From Rhizobium herbae (GTDB taxonomy: Bacteria; Pseudomonadota; Alphaproteobacteria; Rhizobiales; Rhizobiaceae), in assembly GCF_017873135.1 (NCBI RefSeq), contig NZ_JAGGJV010000011.1:62001-126000 (forward strand): 64,000 nt of DNA, given 5' to 3'. The position numbers were made by a program, and so were the translations under genes. The first letter of the stretch is position 1. Each line of letters opens with the position of its first letter. Shown one piece after another: positions 27,976 to 36,537 of this stretch. Below the pieces are notes generated by a model. That model saw only the letters and a list, made by a program, of their open reading frames with translations. It was not told the DNA's origin and did not search any database.

Positions 27976-28970
27976 AGCCCAAAAATCCGAAACGAGGTGC
28001 GGCCGGAGAGTTCACGCACCGCGCCAAAACTTTCCAGCCGCTCGAACAATCGCGTCGCCGCCCAACGGGAGAGATGGCTGTCGGGTGCGGAGGCGGGCAC
28101 GGCATCCTCGTTGAGCAACTTTTCGATGATGCCGCCGGCGCCTTTGGTTCGCACCTTCGGCGCCACCGCCAACAATTTTTCGGCGCGGCGGCCAATGTCA
28201 TTGGCCTGCCGCAAGGCCTCGACCGTGGCGGACACGAGCGCCAGGCACACCGCCCGCGGGAAAGCGGGCTCCCCCGGCCGCACCCGCCCGCGGCCACCGA
28301 TGGTCTTGAACGCTGCGCCATGACGCTCGCCCATCGTGAGCGGCACGCCACACGCCCAGGCGAGTTTTTCCGCGAGCAGGCGGTCGGCCAGCCACCAGGC
28401 CAAAATTTCGGCATCTGGCCGGGCGGCGCAGATGTTGGTGACCAGGTCGGCGACGACGAAGGGCACAGCACGACCGGACTGAAGCGCGCCGTCAAATAAA
28501 TCGGCAATTTCGCTCAGGCCCTCGCGACGCATCCCCATCAGCGCCGCCAGTTCTTCCAGACCTTTGCTGCTGATCGGCCGCTTCTTTGCCGCCAGTTTCT
28601 GGAATGCCAAATACATCGCTCCGGCCGGTCCGGGATCGTTGCCAGGCGCGGTGAGCAGCACCACATCGCGCAAGCCCGCCGCGCCTTCGTTTCGGCCAAT
28701 CATCTGCACGGCTGAATGCGAGGCCCTGAGCGCAAGGCGCTGGCGCCAGCAGCCCGCCCACGGCAGGTCGGCGCGAACCAGATCGTCGAGCGATTTCAGA
28801 GCGATGCCGGCGGCGAAGGCGACGTCTGTATCGCTCGGATCTTTGCCGCGCAAGGTCACCCAGCCCGGCATAGGTGGCACGGTCGATGGCGGTATCGGGG
28901 CGGCGGAAGGTGAGCGGAGGCGCGAATCCATGCTGTCGAGCATAATCGATGCGCGCTCTTTTAGCCACAT
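27972..28970 (-). CDS. DUF1403 family protein
   Basis: A 332-residue protein of DUF1403, which is found on rhizobial plasmids, commonly beside scpB and a recombinase gene as here. It is mostly helical, Ala-rich and without catalytic motifs that I can see (landmarks: FAAGIALKSLDDLV and LPWAGCWRQRLAL). It is translationally coupled to the downstream scpB-like gene and divergent from the integrase at 29009, with the dif-like palindrome in or next to the shared upstream region. Function unknown; involvement in recombination or segregation is inferred from neighbours only. Confidence 0.7.
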   Translation of the reverse strand: MWLKERASIMLDSMDSRLRSPSAAPIPPSTVPPMPGWVTLRGKDPSDTDVAFAAGIALKSLDDLVRADLPWAGCWRQRLALRASHSAVQMIGRNEGAAGLRDVVLLTAPGNDPGPAGAMYLAFQKLAAKKRPISSKGLEELAALMGMRREGLSEIADLFDGALQSGRAVPFVVADLVTNICAARPDAEILAWWLADRLLAEKLAWACGVPLTMGERHGAAFKTIGGRGRVRPGEPAFPRAVCLALVSATVEALRQANDIGRRAEKLLAVAPKVRTKGAGGIIEKLLNEDAVPASAPDSHLSRWAATRLFERLESFGAVRELSGRTSFRIFGL

Positions 28971-29008
28971 TTTTCGGTTAAAACCGCACAGTATGTCAGC
29001 GCTAGATT

Positions 29009-30199
29009 ATGTCCGATAAGATTGCATTATCGGACGTTTTGCTCTTTATAGAGAGAATGGCCCAAATCATCGAGCAGAACAGCGAAAATCACGCCGATAT
29101 GAGCGCTGCGCCGTCTGACAGCATGGCGCATTCTAGTGATGTTTCCGCGCCAAAGTCGTCGGCCGGGAACAGCGGTCTCCCCTCCCCTCTACCAGCGCCG
29201 GGCACCAGCCTGCCGTCGCACCTGGAACAACTGGCCGATCGCGCCCGCGCCTATGTCGAGGCCGCCAGTTCCACCAATACCCGCCGCGCCTACGCTTCCG
29301 ACTGGAAGCATTTCGCTGCTTGGTGTCGGCGCCAGAATGTTGCGCCCCTCCCCCCGGATCCGCAGGTCGTCGGTCTCTACATCACCGCCTGCGCGTCAGG
29401 GACCGCAGAACGCGGCATGAAGGCGAACACGGTGTCCACCATCGAACGGCGCCTGTCGGCCATCGGCTGGAACTGCGCCCAGCGCGGCACGCCGCTTGAT
29501 CGCAAGGACCGCGCCATCGCCACCGTGATGGCCGGCATTCGCAACACCCACGCGTCCCCTCCCCGGCAGAAGGAAGCCATTCTGCCGGAAGATCTGATCG
29601 CCATGCTGGAGACGCTGGACAGGGGAACCCTGCGCGGCTTGCGCGACCGCGCGATGCTGCTGATCGGCTTTGCCGGCGGCCTACGCCGCTCGGAGATTGT
29701 TGGGCTCGACCTCGGCCGCGACCAGACAGAGGATTCTTCGGGCTGGATCGAAATCCTCGACAAGGGCATGCTCGTCACCCTTCGGGGCAAAACCGGCTGG
29801 CGCGAGGTCGAGATCGGCCGCGGCTCGTCGGATGCGACCTGCCCCATCGTCGCCGTCGAGACTTGGATCCGCTTCGCAAAGCTTGCCAAAGGCCCCCTAT
29901 TCCGCCGCGTCACCGGCAAAGGCAAAGACGTTGGACCAGATCGTCTCAATGACAAGGAGGTCGCCCGCCTGGTCAAGTCGGCGGTGCTTGCCGCCGGTGT
30001 TCGCGGCGATCTTTCCGAGAGCGAACGCGGGGAGAAATTCTCCGGCCATTCGCTACGCGCCGGCCTTGCCTCCTCGGCCGAGGTCGACGAACGCTACGTG
30101 CAGAAGCAGCTCGGTCACGCGTCCGCCGAGATGACCCGAAAATATCAGCGGCGCCGAGACCGGTTCCGTGTGAATCTCACCAAGGCATCCGGGCTTTGA
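29009..30199 (+). CDS. Tyrosine recombinase/integrase 1
   Basis: A 396-residue phage-integrase-family recombinase with an N-terminal SAM-like core-binding domain (residues ~70-180) and a catalytic domain with R227, H347-xx-R350, H370 in LGH and Y379. All active-site residues appear intact. ATG 29009 would place a 25-bp dif-like palindrome inside the first nine codons; ATG 29057 or 29099 are alternative starts and would leave the palindrome as a 5' control or crossover site. It is divergent from DUF1403/scpB. Confidence 0.85.
   Translation: MSDKIALSDVLLFIERMAQIIEQNSENHADMSAAPSDSMAHSSDVSAPKSSAGNSGLPSPLPAPGTSLPSHLEQLADRARAYVEAASSTNTRRAYASDWKHFAAWCRRQNVAPLPPDPQVVGLYITACASGTAERGMKANTVSTIERRLSAIGWNCAQRGTPLDRKDRAIATVMAGIRNTHASPPRQKEAILPEDLIAMLETLDRGTLRGLRDRAMLLIGFAGGLRRSEIVGLDLGRDQTEDSSGWIEILDKGMLVTLRGKTGWREVEIGRGSSDATCPIVAVETWIRFAKLAKGPLFRRVTGKGKDVGPDRLNDKEVARLVKSAVLAAGVRGDLSESERGEKFSGHSLRAGLASSAEVDERYVQKQLGHASAEMTRKYQRRRDRFRVNLTKASGL
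29011..29035. other. dif-like palindrome (site 1)
   Basis: GTCCGATAA, seven bases, TTATCGGAC: perfect 9-bp arms around a 7-bp centre. The arrangement (arms ending in ATAA / starting TTAT around 6-8 bases) is that of Xer/dif-type crossover sites. It lies at the very start of integrase 1. Confidence 0.6.
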
Positions 30200-30283
30200 C
30201 ATGCCCCTCCCCTGCTCGATGTGAAGCCGGGGGTGGAACAAGCTCTGTTCCCCAGACACGCTAAGCTCGAACGATCGAAGAAC

Positions 30284-30886
30284 CTATTTGCCGGTACGGT
30301 AGTAGACCGTATCCAGCGGCGTGGTCGGCGCTTGTTCAGGAGACGTGGTTGTCCACTTGACGGGAAAGGCACCAAAACGTAGCTCATTCCCTTTGATCCA
30401 GACGGTGTCAAAGAGGCGGATGCCCTCGGCGGCGAAGGTAAAGGGACCGCACTTTTTGCCAGCAACGGAGAACGGAACGTTTTCCTCCCAGCCTTTTAAC
30501 CCGCACCCTGCCTGATCGGCAGTCTCTCTATTATAGTGGTCGACAACGTCGCTTATATTGGGCGTAGTGGTAATGGAGCGCACGACATATTCAATCCGGG
30601 CGTGATTGCCATCGGCATCCTCGGTGAGAAGCTCTCCCTTGAAGTTGACCTGCACCGTAGGCCTCTGGCACGTATTCATGGCGTAGACCTGCGAAGTGGC
30701 GGTCACATCCTTGCCGCTGACGACGATGCGCGTGACGTAGCCGTGCCTGTCGTTTTTCCCGATCGAAAGGCAGTCGGACGTCCACTCACCATTCAGATTT
30801 GAAGGCTTATCCTGAGCAAATGCAGCAGCCGGAGCGGCCAAAGCGAGCAAACATGTTCCGGCAACAAGATAGCGAACGACAGTCAT
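30284..30886 (-). CDS. Hypothetical exported protein
   Basis: A 200-residue protein not recognised. It starts at ATG 30886 behind GGAGAGG and has a clear Sec signal peptide (MTVVRYLVAG, hydrophobic core, AAAFAQD cleavage site). The mature part is beta-rich with several Cys (DCLSIG, NTCQRP, AGCGLKG, KKCGPF) that could pair as disulphides in the periplasm. It stands alone, convergent with integrase 1. It may be a passenger gene. Confidence 0.6.
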   Translation of the reverse strand: MTVVRYLVAGTCLLALAAPAAAFAQDKPSNLNGEWTSDCLSIGKNDRHGYVTRIVVSGKDVTATSQVYAMNTCQRPTVQVNFKGELLTEDADGNHARIEYVVRSITTTPNISDVVDHYNRETADQAGCGLKGWEENVPFSVAGKKCGPFTFAAEGIRLFDTVWIKGNELRFGAFPVKWTTTSPEQAPTTPLDTVYYRTGK

Positions 30887-30960
30887 AACAACCTCTCCGA
30901 TATTGGTGGAAGTTCTATGGAATAAAAAATACAGGCTCAATTATGATCGGTTGCCCCTTC

Positions 30961-31195
30961 CTACGCTGCTCTGAGGAGGTTGCTGGGAAGTGGCAGGGGC
31001 GTGAAGCCATCCGGTATCTGCTGCGCGGTATCCCACGAATAGCTGCCGATGAGATTTAGATGCCCCCAACTGGGTGGCGAGGTGTGTTTCGGCAACTCAT
31101 TCGGAATGTTGCGTCCTCGCTGACGCAGGTGCGCCGTAACCCGTCCGAGAGCGCGCAGGAACACGATGCGTTCCTCCAACCAGATCAGGTTGAAG
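30961..31195 (-). pseudogene. Tn3-family transposase C-terminal remnant
   Basis: The frame reads SGFNLIWLEERIVFLRALG and later GRNIPNELPKHTSPPSWGHLN with LIGSYSWD. This matches the end of Tn3-family TnpA (LNLIVAAIVLWNTVYLERA...[22 protein letters not shown]). The block equal to VAAIVLWNTVY is missing and a stop lies just upstream, so only a degraded 3' fragment remains. Confidence 0.7.
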
Positions 31196-31283
31196 CCGCT
31201 AGGTCAAAAATGGGGGTCGAATCTCTAGCTTACCGCTTCAATTGAAATCGGGAAATAAAAGCCACAGCCGGCATCAAAAGCTG

Positions 31284-33126
31284 GCCGCAACAGTACCTGG
31301 AGCATTTTTGGTGGCAGAAGGGATTCCTGTTTTTTGTAAATCATGATTCACTTCCTTTATGACGAAGCGCCGCCTTCCCATGGTCGAGCATGCCGATACG
31401 CTGTCGCTGAAAGCGCTGCGTGAGCTTGTGACGGGTCTGGTTGCACGGGCCGATCGGGCAGACATCCGGATCGAAAAGCTCGAGGCCGAAAACCACAAGC
31501 TTAGCGACGAGAACGACCAGCTCAGGATCGAAAACACCCGGCTGAAGGTCGACAACCAGCTTCTGCGCGACGAGATTGCGCGGCTGAAGAACCTGCCGCC
31601 ACGCCCGCCGTTCAGACCCTCGGGCATGGAACAGGCAACCGGCGACAAGACGGTTGCTGGCAAAGAGAAGCCTGCGAGCCGCCGCGGGCCGAAAGGCGAC
31701 ACGGGCAAGGTCACGCGCGAAGAGGTGCTGCCTGCCAGCGTTCCACCTGGATCGCGCTTCAAGGGCTACAAGGATTGCGTCGTGAGGGATCTGGTCATGC
31801 GGGTCGAGGTGGTGCGCTATCGCCGCGAATGCTGGGTGACGCCGGATGGCAGAACGATCATCGCGCCGCTGCCGGCAGGAATCCGAGCCGGCTATGGCGC
31901 CAATCTGCGACGCTTCTGCCTGATGCTTCACGCCCATGGGCAGGTCACGACGCAGCGGCTGACGACCTTGCTCAACGATGTCGGTGTCGAGATTTCCAAA
32001 CGCCAGGTCATCCGGGTTTTGACGGAGCGACTGGATGGCTTTCATGCCGAGGATGCCGCCGTTCTGCATGCCGGCCTGGTTTCGGCTCCCTTTGTGACGG
32101 TCGACGACACAGGCGCCCGCCATGCCAACCGCAATTTTCATACCACGCATATCGGGGGCGAGCATTTCACTGTGTTTCGCACAGGGCCGTCGAAGTCGCG
32201 GCTGAACTTTCTGGCCCTGCTGCGCGGCAACTATCAGGACTATGTCCTCAACGATGCTGCCTTCACCTTTCTGGAAGACCGGCAGGTGGACCCTGCCCTT
32301 CTGGCGCGGTTGAACACCCGCGAGCCGCGGCGGTTTGCCAATCAGGTTCCGTTTCTCGCGTATCTGGCTGAACATGGCATCGATATCTTCGACAGGGACA
32401 TCATCCGACCATTTGCCGAGGCCGGCATCTGGGGTGCCATCCGCCATCATGGTCTGGTCGGCAATGCGGTGATCGTCTCCGACGACGCCGGACAGTTCCG
32501 GGTCGGCACCCATGCGCTCTGCTGGGTCCATACCGAAAGGCTGCTGCACAAGCTGATGCCGGCGACGCCGCGCCAGGTGAAGCATGTCGAGACCCTGCGC
32601 GAACTTATCTGGCTCTTCTACAAGGCTCTGAAAGATTTTTCGCGAAGTCCGAGTCGACGTGCTGCCCAAGGCCTTGAGGTCCGGTTCGATCGAATTTTCT
32701 CCATTCGAACCGGATATGGCGATCTCGACAAACTGCTGTCTCGGCTGAAGCGCCGCAAGTCCGAACTGCTGCGGGTTCTGGAGCGGCCTGAAACCCCGCT
32801 CCATACCAATGCGTCGGAAAGAGATCTGCGCGGCTTTGTCATCAAGCGGAAGATCTCGGGTGGCACGGTCAGTCGCAATGGTCGGCAGGCGCGCGACAGC
32901 ATGCTCGGCCTGATGAAGACCTGCCAGAAGCTCGGCCTTTCGTTCTGGCACTATCTTGGCGATCGGCTGGGCATTGGCGTCGACCATCATCTTATTCCGC
33001 CACTCCCATCCATGATTGCGGCACGCGCTTAACGACCTTCGGCCCTTTCACAGCCAGCACATGGCCCATCAAACCTGCAAAGTTTATCGGCATTGCCACC
33101 AAATCAGCCCCGCTTACGCCGCAACA
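31284..33126. mobile_element. IS66-like insertion sequence with flanking direct repeats
   Basis: The element itself is 31293-33117. Its left end GTACCTGGAGCATTTTTG... and right end (read inward) GTAAGCGGGGCTGATTTG... agree at 18 of 24 bases, including a shared TTTGGTGGCA. The 9-bp direct repeat GCCGCAACA lies immediately outside each end (31284-31292 and 33118-33126). IS66 elements usually duplicate 8 bp, so one base is unexplained. Only the large transposase gene is present, as in the shorter members lacking tnpA/tnpB. Confidence 0.75.
31359..33032 (+). CDS. IS66-family transposase
   Basis: A 557-residue DDE transposase of the IS66 type. A coiled coil occupies residues ~35-75, followed by a basic linker, then the catalytic domain with TVDDTGARH (first Asp), SDDAGQFRVG with the LCWVHTER segment (second Asp region) and TNASERDLRGFVIKRKISG carrying the Glu. 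The C-terminal GLMKTCQKLG is also typical. The IS66 accessory genes are missing. Start is ATG 31359 or ATG 31380; neither has a strong ribosome-binding site. Confidence 0.85.
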   Translation: MTKRRLPMVEHADTLSLKALRELVTGLVARADRADIRIEKLEAENHKLSDENDQLRIENTRLKVDNQLLRDEIARLKNLPPRPPFRPSGMEQATGDKTVAGKEKPASRRGPKGDTGKVTREEVLPASVPPGSRFKGYKDCVVRDLVMRVEVVRYRRECWVTPDGRTIIAPLPAGIRAGYGANLRRFCLMLHAHGQVTTQRLTTLLNDVGVEISKRQVIRVLTERLDGFHAEDAAVLHAGLVSAPFVTVDDTGARHANRNFHTTHIGGEHFTVFRTGPSKSRLNFLALLRGNYQDYVLNDAAFTFLEDRQVDPALLARLNTREPRRFANQVPFLAYLAEHGIDIFDRDIIRPFAEAGIWGAIRHHGLVGNAVIVSDDAGQFRVGTHALCWVHTERLLHKLMPATPRQVKHVETLRELIWLFYKALKDFSRSPSRRAAQGLEVRFDRIFSIRTGYGDLDKLLSRLKRRKSELLRVLERPETPLHTNASERDLRGFVIKRKISGGTVSRNGRQARDSMLGLMKTCQKLGLSFWHYLGDRLGIGVDHHLIPPLPSMIAARA

Positions 33127-33247
33127 GGGCTGTCATGCTGATTTTCGCGACATCGTAAGCCATTGAAATCATGGTAAATGATTTGCTAAAGGAACTCTAT
33201 CTGAATATTACGGTTCCTAACATGGTATGATCGAGGGTTGAGGCTAT

Positions 33248-33278
33248 AACCATCGATAAGTACTGGTTATCGATGGTT
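33248..33278. other. dif-like palindrome (site 2)
   Basis: AACCATCGATAA, seven bases (GTACTGG), TTATCGATGGTT: perfect 12-bp arms. It shares the inner CGATAA-N7-TTATCG with site 1 and lies 84 bases before integrase 2, in the otherwise gene-free stretch 33127-33361. Confidence 0.65.
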
Positions 33279-33361
33279 GTTGATCTGGAGTCGCAAATCA
33301 GCAAGAATCGGGGCAAATCGCGGCCCTCAAGGCCGCCGAATACAGCGATTTTGGAGCGTTC

Positions 33362-34510
33362 GTGGCCAAATCCAAGACATCCCTCACCGCCGTCGAGCGA
33401 CGGGCCGAAGAACTCGACACCATCGCCGCCGTGCTGCCGATCGAGCGCCGCGACGAACTGGCCGAACTGCTCACCGACCAGGATGTCGAGACGCTGCGCC
33501 ATCTCGTCAACCAGGGCATGGGCGACAACACACTGCGCGCCCTGACATCGGATCTCACTTACCTCGAAGCCTGGGGGCTGGCCGCCACCGGAAAATCGCT
33601 GCCCTGGCCGGCGCCCGAGGCGCTGCTTTTGAAATTCGTTGCGCATCACCTCTGGGACCCGCAACGCCGCGACACCGATCCCGACCACGGCATGCCTGTA
33701 GACGTCGACGAGAACCTTCGAAGCCAAGGTTTCCTCAAATCCGTCGGTCCGCACGCGCCCGCAACGGTGCGCCGGCGGCTGGCGAACTGGTCGACACTGA
33801 CCAAATGGCGCGGTTTTGACGGGGCCTTCGCCTCCCCTGCCCTCAAGTCCGCCATCCGCCTTGCCGTGCGTGCCGTCCCCCGGACGCGGGGTCGCAAAAG
33901 CGCCAAGGCGGTCACAGGTGACGTGCTGGCAAAGCTTCTGGCTACCTGTGGGACCGACAGCCTGCGCGATCTGCGTGACCGGGCGGTCCTCATGGTCGCC
34001 TTTGCCTCCGGCGGCCGAAGGCGCAGCGAGATCGCCGGACTGCGACGTGAGCAACTGACCGTCGAGCCGCCGATCCCGGTCGAGAATGGCCCTCCCCTCC
34101 CCTCACTCGCCATTCATCTCGGTCGTACCAAGACCAGCAGTGGCGAGCAGGACGACGTCGTCTATCTCACAGGTCGGCCGGTGGAGGCGCTGAATGCCTG
34201 GATGGCGGTTGCGAAGATCGAGAGCGGGAGCGTGTTTCGGGGGATCGGACGTTGGGGGACGGTTTCGAAGCGGGCGCTCGATCCGCAGTCGGTCAATGCC
34301 ATTCTCAAGCAGCGGGCGGTGATGGCCGGATTGGACAGCGGGGAGTTTTCGGCGCATGGACTGCGGTCGGGCTATCTGACCGAGGCCGCCAACCGGGGCA
34401 TTCCCTTGCCCGAGGCTATGGAACAGTCGCGTCATCGTTCCGTGCAGCAAGCATCTGGCTATTACAACAGCGCCACGAGACGAAGCGGCCGCGCTGCTCG
34501 GATGCTGTAG
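33362..34510 (+). CDS. Tyrosine recombinase/integrase 2
   Basis: A 382-residue tyrosine recombinase with an N-terminal core-binding domain and a catalytic domain showing Arg in GGRRRSEIAGL, H332-G-L-R335, a SRHRS segment in place of LGH, and the nucleophile at Y367 or Y368 in ASGYYNSA. The start is GTG 33362; the frame is open for ~80 bases upstream without an ATG. It differs clearly from integrase 1 in sequence, so the two are paralogues from separate lineages, perhaps a XerC/XerD-like pair acting on the palindromes beside them. Confidence 0.85.
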   Translation: MAKSKTSLTAVERRAEELDTIAAVLPIERRDELAELLTDQDVETLRHLVNQGMGDNTLRALTSDLTYLEAWGLAATGKSLPWPAPEALLLKFVAHHLWDPQRRDTDPDHGMPVDVDENLRSQGFLKSVGPHAPATVRRRLANWSTLTKWRGFDGAFASPALKSAIRLAVRAVPRTRGRKSAKAVTGDVLAKLLATCGTDSLRDLRDRAVLMVAFASGGRRRSEIAGLRREQLTVEPPIPVENGPPLPSLAIHLGRTKTSSGEQDDVVYLTGRPVEALNAWMAVAKIESGSVFRGIGRWGTVSKRALDPQSVNAILKQRAVMAGLDSGEFSAHGLRSGYLTEAANRGIPLPEAMEQSRHRSVQQASGYYNSATRRSGRAARML

Positions 34511-34526
34511 GCTGTTCCATCTAAAT

Positions 34527-34551
34527 GTCTGATGATATTAGATTATCTGTC
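34527..34551. other. dif-like site 3, degenerate
   Basis: GTCTGATGA, seven bases, TTATCTGTC. It matches site 1 at 7 of 9 bases in each arm with the same spacing, and both are preceded by AT to give an ATG. It sits just after integrase 2, so sites 1 and 3 bracket both recombinase genes. Confidence 0.4.
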
Positions 34552-34896
34552 GAAACGCTGCAGCACGGCGAGAATGCTGATATCATCGCGCAGAAGCCTA
34601 AAAACAGCGTTTATGAGGCGCCGCCCGATCATCCAAGGCGGATTCCTGATAGAAGGTGGTCTCGCCTTTCGGCGCACCTCCCAGTAGGGACAGAAATTCG
34701 TGAGTAAGAGGAGATTATCGCTATCCAACGATCAAGGCACATCGGCAGTCAACTTGCGTTGACGGGAGGCTTGCCACCCGCAATTTCCCGCTCGAATGTC
34801 CGCCCAAGCTTTGACCTCAGAGGCTACTGCGCTTACAGGTCCGACGACGCCGGCAATTAAGGAATCTCTATAGCTCACTACCAGGTCACCGTTAGC

Positions 34897-35076
34897 ATGA
34901 TCGTCGAGGCAAACGACCAGAAGGACGCTGCGATGCGGGCCTACAGCGTGATACATGACGTTACGCCGGATACCTTTGAAGTGAGGGATGGCGATGCGCC
35001 GTCACAGCGCGTGTTGCTGTCTGAAGAGGACCAGGACGAGGCCCTTCGGAGAACTCTTCATAGCGCAAAACGGTGA
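34897..35076 (+). CDS. Possible small protein, 59 residues
   Basis: A short frame starting MIVEANDQKDAAMRAY and ending LRRTLHSAKR, acidic in the middle and basic at the end. It has no clear ribosome-binding site and no family. The rest of 34552-35367 shows no gene I can support. Confidence 0.25.
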   Translation: MIVEANDQKDAAMRAYSVIHDVTPDTFEVRDGDAPSQRVLLSEEDQDEALRRTLHSAKR

Positions 35077-35367
35077 TAGATATCACTCCGACCCATCTGT
35101 TTCTCTTGGTCCTGGCTCCGCTGAATTGGCCTAGATTGTCTCATTGTGTGGCAGACGAGCGGCACGTGTAATCCTGGCGGGAAACGGGGCTGACGGAGGT
35201 CACAAGTGGACGTCTCCCCGCGTTCGCAAGAAATACTGAACTTTAGAGTCCGGGCGATGCTGAGACGCTTGAGATAGGCTCAATCCAGGCGATGCCTGTT
35301 CCTCCGGTAACCGTACGCCAATCTATTTCTGATTATTGAGGCTCCTACAATTCCAGGAGCGCGCGCC

Positions 35368-35469
35368 ATGCAACTTTCCCATTTTCTTAAACATCCAGAA
35401 CGGGTGGTCGCAATTGCCGCGATCGTCACCTGGATCGCCTCGATTCTGCAAGCAATCGCGGTATCATGA
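35368..35469 (+). CDS. Possible 33-residue membrane peptide
   Basis: ATG 35368 follows CCAGGAGC at good spacing. The product MQLSHFLKHPERVV plus AIAAIVTWIASILQAIAVS is one short polar head and a single membrane helix, the layout of type I toxin or small regulatory membrane peptides. A GC hairpin follows its stop. Length is too small for homology by eye, so this rests on the binding site, hydrophobicity and hairpin. Confidence 0.4.
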   Translation: MQLSHFLKHPERVVAIAAIVTWIASILQAIAVS

Positions 35470-35474
35470 TCAGC

Positions 35475-35487
35475 GGGTACCCCGCCT
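35475..35487 (+). terminator. Short hairpin after the membrane peptide
   Basis: GCGGG, TAC, CCCGC is a perfect 5-bp stem followed by CTTCTTGT. The T-run is weak, so termination is only possible. From here to 35877 I see no other feature except CCCTCCCC repeats at 35604-35616. Confidence 0.3.
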
Positions 35488-35877
35488 TCTTGTACGGATG
35501 TTATTAGAACGACAATTCAAAAAAGACCTCGCAATCGCATGGTCAATATTGGCTCCACGCGCGGCAAGAGAGCTGCCCTTTCTGAGGCAGTTGTTGTGTC
35601 CTCCCCTCCCCTCCCCCGCATCCGAAGACAGCGAACCCTGATCGAGCCTACGCATCCGGAATGCTGTCGTGTAGCGACGCATAGCGCAAGCAAGCCGCTA
35701 GATCACATACGCGGCGGGTGCCTATATCCGAACTTCCCTTGCCCGTCGGCCGGTCGGAGGCCCCTCTGCGCGCAACGTCCTTAAGCGTCCAGCTATCGGG
35801 TGTCGTGCGGTGAAGAGTGAAAACAGCGTGCGAGCAGTATAAGAACGAGACCGTTCAATCTGGACATTGCCGCCGCA

Positions 35878-36534
35878 TTGGCTGACATACTCAAGGTCCT
35901 CGCTCGTCACAATCCCGGTCTGTCCAAGACAGCTCTGATGGCGACAGGAAAGGTCGTGGTCGCTATCTCGGCCGCCACCGCGCAACTGACAACCGAGCAG
36001 CAACAGAATATCGTATCGCGCGAGGACAAGCTGGCGGAGGCACTTGGAGCAGTCGTTGCAGATCTTGCAGCCCGGGATACGCCCCCGCTAGCTGTTCTGA
36101 CGGTAGAACGGCCGGTGGAGGTGAGCAAGGGGCCAGGGCTCGGTAAACTGCTTGAATTGGATGAAGGGCGGCGGCGGCTTTCAACCTATTCCACGCCGGC
36201 CCGGATCGAAGATTGGGCGGGTGCCGTTGCCGGTCCCGCCGAGATAGAGAAGGCCTTCGGCACGAAACGGTCAACCTTGCACCACTGGCAGAAGCGGGGC
36301 GCGGTCATTGGACTCTTGAAAGGGGAACGCAAGCATGTATTCCCACTGGCACAATTCGTGGATGGCCGCCCGGTGAAGGGAATGTCGGATGTGAACCGGA
36401 TCATCGGCAACCCGCGCACAGCCTGGCAATGGCTCACTCAGCCAAAACCAAGCATTGGCGGGGCTCCAATTGATCGGCTCAAGGCTGGTAAGATTGGCGA
36501 GGTTATCGCCGCCGCCGAGCAGGACTTTGGATGA
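35878..36534 (+). CDS. Xre/MbcA/ParS-type antitoxin of RES toxin pair
   Basis: A 218-residue protein that ends with the antitoxin toxin-binding domain: NPRTAWQWLTQPKPSI then GGAPIDRLKAGKIGEVI is the MbcA/ParS-Xre signature. The middle has an HTH-like segment (IEKAFGTKRSTLHHWQKRG) for autorepression. The partner RES toxin starts four bases after its stop. The start is unclear: TTG 35878 is proposed, and the frame stays open upstream to ~35825 without an ATG. The N-terminal ~100 residues are longer than in short Xre antitoxins and may be another domain. Confidence 0.7.
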   Translation: MADILKVLARHNPGLSKTALMATGKVVVAISAATAQLTTEQQQNIVSREDKLAEALGAVVADLAARDTPPLAVLTVERPVEVSKGPGLGKLLELDEGRRRLSTYSTPARIEDWAGAVAGPAEIEKAFGTKRSTLHHWQKRGAVIGLLKGERKHVFPLAQFVDGRPVKGMSDVNRIIGNPRTAWQWLTQPKPSIGGAPIDRLKAGKIGEVIAAAEQDFG

Positions 36535-36537
36535 AAC

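Noticed and set aside
31341..32990. Minus-strand open frame of 549 codons opposite the IS66 transposase
   Set aside because: No motifs, and the opposite strand encodes a full transposase; a shadow frame.
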